This document shows positions 26,843 to 32,245 of a DNA stretch of 32,245 nucleotides, one piece after another. The number at the start of each line of letters is the position of its first letter. Position 1 is the first letter of the stretch. The DNA lies in IMG/VR virus record IMGVR_UViG_3300022602_000227, positions 1-32,245 of that record. One strand, written 5' to 3'. The position numbers and the translations under genes are program-made. This DNA comes from a virus. The notes under the pieces are model-generated. The model was not told where the DNA came from, did no database searches, and was given only the letters and a program-made list of their open reading frames with translations.

Positions 26843-29779
26843 TTAAGCCTGAGCTTCGGTCCAACTTAAACGAGCATTAATTGAATTGGTCGAACCAGCA
26901 GTTACATTTTGAGCACAAATTGTTACTATGTCAGGCCCATCGGGGTATTTGTTATTAGAAGTAGTCGGTACGTTAAAACTTTGCCCACCACCTAAAATAC
27001 TATTACCAATATCTCGAACAAGTGACAAGTCCTGCTGAGTAACACCAGGAGTATTGGTAAAGAATCCAAACATTGTCTCGCCGCCTGCAATTGTTTGTCC
27101 AGCTGAATGGTAAGCAACTTGGCTTAAACTAGAACCGCCAGCTGCAATAAATGTTCCACCAGATACAACACCATTCAAACGTAGTGTAATCAAGAAGGCA
27201 GTTGTTGTGGTTGCGGCAGCCGTTGTGAATGCGTCAACCTGTCGCATGATTAACTGCATACGATTAGTAAGTTCACGTTGTCCAAGAATACCAGTTAACC
27301 CAGAGTCTACACTAGGTGCCATACGAATACTGATCAGTGGTTGAATTGCATTTGGTAGGATGTTGGCAATGGTTGCCGTCATACCTGCAATAAACACCAA
27401 TGATTTATCATCATCGTAACGTCCGTCCATGGTAACACTAGATCCCCAGTGTCCGATGGTGGTGGCTGCTTGTGGGCCCCAGAAATAAACACCAACCGAT
27501 GATGTTGAATTGTAGGAGAATGTTGCAGCAGTAGATGTACCACCCATGCCGGTAAATCCACCCGGACCGGTTAAGTTTGTAACAGCGCGAGTTACACCTG
27601 TGAACTGTGTTCCATTGATGCCAGTATAGGTACAATATTCCATTATACCGCCAGCACCGGTTCCTGTGTTGTTTGGAGCGGCTAAAATAATATTTCCAGA
27701 TGATGGAAATCCTGTTGTACTGGCTACATTAATTGTAGTATCACCTACACCGACTGTTTGTGTAGTATTGGTTTTTGGATAAAATGTATTAACTTCATAA
27801 CGTCCAGGCATATTACCAGAACGCATGTAGGCTTCTGTGGTCAAGTTGGCATGTGCCGCTCTATGTACGTATTTGATTTCGCCTCGTTGGTCTTTGAATC
27901 CCCAACGGACAGCTCCAGCACCGTACCAGGCATAATCCATGTACCACATTTGCATTTTAGACATATCGAGATTAAAACTTGAATAACCAGTGCCATCACA
28001 GCGATCAATATTCCATTGACTCTGAGGATATTTAATATCAGTTGTTTTGTTAATAATAACCTGACTTGGAGAAGAAATAGTTGTACCCCTGTAGTCAGGG
28101 TAAATTGTTATTGAAGTATCACTCTCAATACTGGTAACAACATAGCTTGAACCACGTATAACAATATAATCACCAGGAACCAATGTCTTACTAAAATAGG
28201 TGTTTGTTCCTGTAATTATCTGACTACCCAATGTTGCTCCAGTTATATAACCCGACAACTGTGTTGTACTGTTTCTTTGAACAGCTGATATCTGTTGTCC
28301 ATCGTATTGGAAAAAGAATCCGTTGGCCTGATCAAACATACCAATACGTATCTGTCCACCATACCAGTTGATAGGTTGAACAGCAAATGAGCTGGCCGCA
28401 ACACTGGTTGCTACCTGACTTCCTGTACCTAGAGCAAAATAGGTAAATGTTGTGTCTGTTGGAATAGTAGTAACAATGAATGTACCATTAAATGCCGCTT
28501 GGTCAGCACCAGATACCTTAATTGTGGCCCCAACGCCTATGTTATGAACAAATTTAAGAGATACAGTAACTACATTACTAACAGAAATTAAACTGTCTGT
28601 TTGCCACAACTGACACATGTTACTACCAGTTGAGAATTGAATACCTTTACCAGATTGATAACGGAAATAACGTCGTGTTTGGCGAATCAATTGATTGCCG
28701 TGATATGGATATCCTGCTGTAAATGTCACGCCACCGTCATAGGCACGGTGAATACTTGATCCCCATGTTCTAACATAAACAATGGCATTTGCTGATCCTG
28801 AGATTGTACCAGTTGGAGCATTGATAACTGTGAATGTAAATTGATTTGATGTAGGTGTTGTTTGTACCCACCAAGAACCGTTAGGAGCATTGGTACTGGC
28901 ACTAGTACCTACAATATAAATGGCCTGTCCCGCAGTAAGTCCATGACTGTATGTTGTTGTACATGTTATAGTAGTACCACTGTATGTTAATGCGGTTGTA
29001 CCACATGGCAATGCCGCACCAGAGTAGAAGGCTCCGATAAACAAATAAGTTTTGGTGGCATCAAAAATAACCCCGTTGATTACGTTGTTACGAGCATAGT
29101 AGGTAAAACTGGTGTTAGCACTGACTGTATTAACCAAATACCAACCGTTGGCATTTTGATCTGTACAGTCTTGAATGTAAAACGGTGTACTTCCTGCTGT
29201 CAAACCAGTTGTGTTATTAATGGATACCGTAACCAAACGAGTACCATTACCGGCAATAGCACTAATTTGATACACTCCTACAACACCGCCTGGATTAGTA
29301 ATTGTACTAGATAACGAACTTATACCTTGAGTAGGATCGTAAAACGCACCAGGTCTATTATTAGTTAAACCAATAGTCTCCCATTTAGTACTTTGTACCC
29401 CATATTCAAAGTCAGTATCAATCAGCGCCTGTGGAGCACTTGTTCTAAATTTTCCAACAGGATCCATGTAAGTTTCAGCTGGTTGAAAACTTTCATTGAC
29501 TTCATCGACAATAATGCTAAGTTTGTCTGAACTAGACATTCCTGAGCATTGATTCATCAACGTAATTGTAGTTGTTTCTACATTGTTGGTAGTACTTATT
29601 TGATATCCGTTAGGATTCATTGCCCCGTTTGCTGTGTCAGAAAAATTATAGATTACCGTGTTCGATGTAACATTTAAAATTAAAATTAAACGTTCACGTT
29701 GAATTGTTTTTCCATTAATTGTTACTGTTTGCGTCGAGGGGGAAAATGTATACTGTTCGGCTATTACACGTTTTGCCAT
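26843..29779 (-). CDS. Large virion structural protein (baseplate/tail)
   Basis: A 978-residue beta-rich protein with very low charge. A beta-module with the pattern LTAG..(Y)I...NG.W.V.....T.FT(Y/F) occurs at least three times: GLTAGSTPFYIQDC (about 190), GLTAGQAIYIVGT (about 283) and IGVGATIKVSGADQAAFNGT (about 415). The central part holds NWYGGQIRIGMFDQANGFFF and DYAWYGAGAVRWGFKDQRGE, a conserved stretch I associate with structural proteins of T4-like aquatic phages. The C-terminal part ends with NSINARLSWTEAQA. AGGAT precedes the ATG. The size and late-region position support a tail or baseplate role. Precise homology to a T4 gene is not claimed. Confidence 0.78.
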   Translation of the reverse strand: MAKRVIAEQYTFSPSTQTVTINGKTIQRERLILILNVTSNTVIYNFSDTANGAMNPNGYQISTTNNVETTTITLMNQCSGMSSSDKLSIIVDEVNESFQPAETYMDPVGKFRTSAPQALIDTDFEYGVQSTKWETIGLTNNRPGAFYDPTQGISSLSSTITNPGGVVGVYQISAIAGNGTRLVTVSINNTTGLTAGSTPFYIQDCTDQNANGWYLVNTVSANTSFTYYARNNVINGVIFDATKTYLFIGAFYSGAALPCGTTALTYSGTTITCTTTYSHGLTAGQAIYIVGTSASTNAPNGSWWVQTTPTSNQFTFTVINAPTGTISGSANAIVYVRTWGSSIHRAYDGGVTFTAGYPYHGNQLIRQTRRYFRYQSGKGIQFSTGSNMCQLWQTDSLISVSNVVTVSLKFVHNIGVGATIKVSGADQAAFNGTFIVTTIPTDTTFTYFALGTGSQVATSVAASSFAVQPINWYGGQIRIGMFDQANGFFFQYDGQQISAVQRNSTTQLSGYITGATLGSQIITGTNTYFSKTLVPGDYIVIRGSSYVVTSIESDTSITIYPDYRGTTISSPSQVIINKTTDIKYPQSQWNIDRCDGTGYSSFNLDMSKMQMWYMDYAWYGAGAVRWGFKDQRGEIKYVHRAAHANLTTEAYMRSGNMPGRYEVNTFYPKTNTTQTVGVGDTTINVASTTGFPSSGNIILAAPNNTGTGAGGIMEYCTYTGINGTQFTGVTRAVTNLTGPGGFTGMGGTSTAATFSYNSTSSVGVYFWGPQAATTIGHWGSSVTMDGRYDDDKSLVFIAGMTATIANILPNAIQPLISIRMAPSVDSGLTGILGQRELTNRMQLIMRQVDAFTTAAATTTTAFLITLRLNGVVSGGTFIAAGGSSLSQVAYHSAGQTIAGGETMFGFFTNTPGVTQQDLSLVRDIGNSILGGGQSFNVPTTSNNKYPDGPDIVTICAQNVTAGSTNSINARLSWTEAQA

Positions 29780-29804
29780 TTATTTTATCCTATGATAGTA
29801 TTAA

Positions 29805-29831
29805 AAATATCCCTTAAAATAAGGGATATTT
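29805..29831 (-). terminator. Bidirectional Rho-independent terminator
   Basis: An 11-base-pair stem AAATATCCCTT/AAGGGATATTT with a five-base loop and T-rich flanks on both sides, after the stop of the 83-residue gene on the minus strand. Confidence 0.88.
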
Positions 29832-29832
29832 T

Positions 29833-30084
29833 TTATGCTGGTGGTGTACTTGGATCCTGAGTAGGATTTCCAGGAACTGCTGTTAAGAAATTTGGTAAAA
29901 CGGATCCGTCACCAATTTGATGTTTTACAGCAAATACTGTCATTCCCTGGTACTGAATTACGTGTGTATCTTCGCCACTTAATCTTGCACATACATCAAG
30001 TGCTTGACTCATGTCCATATTACCTACTGTATAAAAATAATAGTGATCTGGGAAAACTGTGTTTAAATCGTCATATAAAGCCAT
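29833..30084 (-). CDS. Small hypothetical protein, late-expressed
   Basis: An 83-residue protein (MALYDDLNTVFPDHYYFYTV at the start, a Pro-rich tail TQDPSTPPA at the end). The middle forms a small alpha-beta unit (NMDMSQALDVCARLSGEDTH, VIQYQGMTVFAVKH). It has an exact TATAAATA late box (30106-30113), AAAGGAG before the ATG and a strong terminator, so it is a monocistronic late gene. The function is unknown; a virion or assembly role is inferred. Confidence 0.7.
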   Translation of the reverse strand: MALYDDLNTVFPDHYYFYTVGNMDMSQALDVCARLSGEDTHVIQYQGMTVFAVKHQIGDGSVLPNFLTAVPGNPTQDPSTPPA

Positions 30085-30105
30085 TTTGCTTCTCCTTTAG
30101 TGTAG

Positions 30106-30113
30106 TATTTATA
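30106..30113 (-). promoter_or_regulatory. T4-type late promoter box (TATAAATA)
   Basis: An exact consensus on the minus strand, 22 bases upstream of the 83-residue gene and directly after the stop codon of the repetitive gene. Confidence 0.75.
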
Positions 30114-32245
30114 TTAATTCCAGAATTGTATAGGAGCAGAAACGGTAATTATAACCGGTGGTCTAAACGCAGGATCATAGAATAAATCCTGCGTTTTAGT
30201 CCCGCCACCACTGCTACCGCCACCACTGCTACCGCCACCCTGTCTATAATTATAAACATTGCCGATGCTAATTTTGTTTGCAAATATTCCGGCTACGTTG
30301 TTATTTATCTTTGTTTTACCTACAGTAATACTTACTGTGACACCGCGTATTATTTCAATTTGTTTGTTTAACTCAGATACTGCTGTATTAAAGGGAACAG
30401 ATCTTATAACTTCAATTTGTTTGTTCAACAATGTAGTACTTGTATTAATTGAAAATACTTGTGTTCCAAGTACAGCATTATTGACTGCTTGTGCTCTATT
30501 TTCTCTAATATAAGGTGATAAATTAAAGTAATATAAATTCTCTCTAGCACTATATGGAAGTCCAGTTACAACCACATTGTTCTGTAGGTATATTGGCGAA
30601 CTTGTTTCAAGTGTAAGAAAATTAGTAGAAGGTACAGTCCATGAAGGACGAGCAATAGAGATATTATTGTTTCCAACGGCCACCACAGTGGCATAGTAAA
30701 TTGCTTGACCGTTATTATAGTTAAACTTGACCGTAGATCCTACAGTAAATGGATTATAGACATTGTTTGGGTTTTGACTAGAATTTAAATTTACTAAATT
30801 AAAATAAAATGTTACCGTAGCGGCAGATTTTGAGTATGTCTTCAGCAGGTCGGAGTTAATTCCATAACTTAGATAATTAGCAATGGTTGTAGCAGTTGTA
30901 GCATTAGATGAACTCTGTATTATTACTTGATATTTAAAATCGCCAGGATTTGTACTCTGCGGAAATAATTCTAATTTATTTGTATTATTAAATAAACTCT
31001 TATCGCCACGTAGGACAGCATCCTCACTTAATTTATCTAATTTAATTATGGAACGATCAGCACGTACAACAATGGCTTCTGTTAATTTATAAAGAGACGG
31101 AATATCAAATGATTCAAGTGGTGTTGCTAATTTGTATTTTGTAATAGATCCTGTTAAAGGTTCTATAAGAATCTTTGTAATATCACGTACTACGATTCCT
31201 ACTACCAATTTGTTAACTGTAGGTGTAAAAAATACTTCGTTATTGGCATACGAGAATTTAGTTTTAAGAATTATACTACTTTTCAGTGTTGTACGATCAG
31301 CACGTACTATGATTGATTCTGTTAATTTGTTAACAGCAATTAAAGTTTTATCTCCACGCAATACTTCAAATTGCTTTGGCAACAGGCCAATTTTTACAGG
31401 CGTTAGATCACGTAATGTTTCAAATTGTTTTGGTAATAAACTTATTAATAATTTAGGAGTAACTTCGCGTAATGGCGTAACTTCAGATAATTTAGAAATG
31501 CCAGGAGCAAACAACACAGGACCAATACTTGGATACTTTAATTTTGTAACAACACTTGCCTTAATCAATGATGATAAGTCTGAACGTAATGTTTCAACCT
31601 GTTTTGGTAGTAGGCTAATTGTTATAGGAGCAATACCACGTACAATAACTGCTTCAGTTAATTTGTTAACTGTAGGTGTAAAAAATACTTCGTTATTGGC
31701 ATACGGGAATTTTGTTTTAAGAATTATACTGCTTGTCAATGTTGTACGATCAGCACGTATCACTTCAATTTGTTTTGGTAATTGACTTAAAATTATAGGA
31801 GTAATGCCACGTACCGCAACTGCTTCTGTTAATTTGTTAACAGCAATTAAAGTTTTATCTCCACGCAATACTTCAAATTGCTTTGGCAACAGGCCAATTT
31901 TTACAGGCGTTAGATCACGTAATGTTTCAAATTGCTTTGGTAATGTGGTAACCACTGGAACATTAAACACTTCAGTATTTGATGCTGGTAGTTTTGCTTT
32001 GACTATTACACTACTTGTCAATGTGGCACGATCAGCACGTACTATGATTGATTCTGTTAATTTGTTTACTGCAACAACAGTACTATCACCTTTTACTGTT
32101 TCAAATTGCTTTGGTAATGTGGTAACCACTGGAACATTAAACACTTCAGTATTTGATGCTGGTAGTTTTGCTTTGACTATTACACTACTTGTCAATGTGG
32201 CACGATCAGCACGTACTATGATTGATTCTGTTAATTTGTTTACTG
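30114..32245 (-). CDS. Repetitive fibre-like protein, truncated by the window end
   Basis: At least 710 residues are visible. The N terminus lies beyond the right edge, as the frame stays open with the same repeats. About 400 residues consist of degenerate units of roughly 17-19 residues built on (L/N)(P/K)(K/L)(Q/T)xExxxRxDxT, for example LPKQFETLRDLTPVKIG, LPKQFEVLRGDKTLIAV and NKLTEAVIVRGIAPITIS. A longer variant carries TKFPYANNEVFFTPTV. A beta-rich unit follows (about 460-610), then more repeats, a GGGSSGGGSSGGG hinge and a short end (RPPVIITVSAPIQFWN). An extended beta-strand fibre or tail-length-like role is plausible. Long perfect DNA repeats within the gene suggest frequent unit gain and loss. 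Confidence 0.8.
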   Translation of the reverse strand, partial: VNKLTESIIVRADRATLTSSVIVKAKLPASNTEVFNVPVVTTLPKQFETVKGDSTVVAVNKLTESIIVRADRATLTSSVIVKAKLPASNTEVFNVPVVTTLPKQFETLRDLTPVKIGLLPKQFEVLRGDKTLIAVNKLTEAVAVRGITPIILSQLPKQIEVIRADRTTLTSSIILKTKFPYANNEVFFTPTVNKLTEAVIVRGIAPITISLLPKQVETLRSDLSSLIKASVVTKLKYPSIGPVLFAPGISKLSEVTPLREVTPKLLISLLPKQFETLRDLTPVKIGLLPKQFEVLRGDKTLIAVNKLTESIIVRADRTTLKSSIILKTKFSYANNEVFFTPTVNKLVVGIVVRDITKILIEPLTGSITKYKLATPLESFDIPSLYKLTEAIVVRADRSIIKLDKLSEDAVLRGDKSLFNNTNKLELFPQSTNPGDFKYQVIIQSSSNATTATTIANYLSYGINSDLLKTYSKSAATVTFYFNLVNLNSSQNPNNVYNPFTVGSTVKFNYNNGQAIYYATVVAVGNNNISIARPSWTVPSTNFLTLETSSPIYLQNNVVVTGLPYSARENLYYFNLSPYIRENRAQAVNNAVLGTQVFSINTSTTLLNKQIEVIRSVPFNTAVSELNKQIEIIRGVTVSITVGKTKINNNVAGIFANKISIGNVYNYRQGGGSSGGGSSGGGTKTQDLFYDPAFRPPVIITVSAPIQFWN
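31318..31934 (-). repeat. Perfect 110-base repeat pair within the fibre-like gene
   Basis: 31318-31427 and 31825-31934 are identical, 507 bases (169 codons) apart. A third pair of about 46 bases occurs near 31207 and 31660 (offset 453). All offsets are multiples of three. Confidence 0.88.
31924..32245 (-). repeat. Two perfect 148-base direct repeats, 174-base period
   Basis: Positions 31924-32071 and 32098-32245 are identical over all 148 bases by direct reading. The period is 58 codons, so gain or loss keeps the frame. The repeat may continue past the window end. Confidence 0.92.

Noticed and set aside
31132-31785. A 217-codon plus-strand open frame
   Set aside because: Antisense to the repetitive fibre-like gene. 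It repeats only because the real gene repeats, and it has no ribosome binding site.
31200-32245. CRISPR-like or other array of repeats
   Set aside because: The repeats are long, in-frame and translated, with no unique spacers of constant length. They are coding repeats.

Overview
The window looks like a piece of an AT-rich genome of a T4-superfamily myovirus from an aquatic environment. The evidence is: T4-type late promoter boxes (NATAAATA) in front of virion genes on both strands; tightly packed genes with ATGA or TAATG overlaps; class Ia nrdA and nrdB with a glutaredoxin; several large beta-rich virion proteins; and small conserved genes of the kind seen in marine and freshwater T4-like phages. 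The host is probably a proteobacterium. A DUF3579 domain (a mainly betaproteobacterial family) fused to an acetyltransferase, an IscU with the LPPVK motif, and a two-piece tmRNA fit a betaproteobacterial host, but this is inference.

Layout. Nearly all genes lie on the minus strand, so transcription runs from right to left. From the right edge to about 25.3 kb are virion genes and a TPR glycosyltransferase: a long internally repetitive fibre-like protein cut by the window end, a small protein, a 978-residue structural protein, and the TPR-GT. From 25.3 to 21.5 kb lies an exported set: a secreted EndoG-type nuclease, an alpha/beta hydrolase, a HAD-phosphatase/metallopeptidase fusion, and a lytic transglycosylase with a Tat-type signal and LysM. 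From 21.4 to 19.8 kb is the main plus-strand island: three tiny ORFs, DUF3579-GNAT, and a 90-residue protein. From 19.7 to 14.4 kb are small virion-type proteins, a holin-like membrane protein, a large charged protein with an EF-hand-like loop, and a PD-(D/E)XK nuclease. From 14.35 to 3.2 kb come a beta-helix tail spike/fibre, then a nucleotide-metabolism operon (nrdA, iscU, two small genes, nrdB, a JmjC-like oxygenase, grx), running into virion-type genes that end with an M15-like peptidase.

The leftmost 3.2 kb is the most unusual part. It holds a circularly permuted two-piece tmRNA on the minus strand (acceptor piece with encoded CCA, intervening segment, coding piece with the tag ANDDTYLLTANA, terminator). 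A GIY-YIG homing endonuclease runs divergently from it across an inverted repeat that carries a late box facing each way. There is also an unassigned intergenic transcript with a sigma70-type promoter, a foldable RNA and a micro-ORF, then a SprT-like metalloprotein and a DUF4214-like virion protein, each behind its own sigma70-type promoter.

Two regulatory classes are visible. Six sigma70-type promoters, all with 17-base spacers, serve apparent early genes. NATAAATA late boxes serve virion genes; at three of them a strong stem-loop lies at or just after the expected transcript start. Everything was read by eye; no database search was run.
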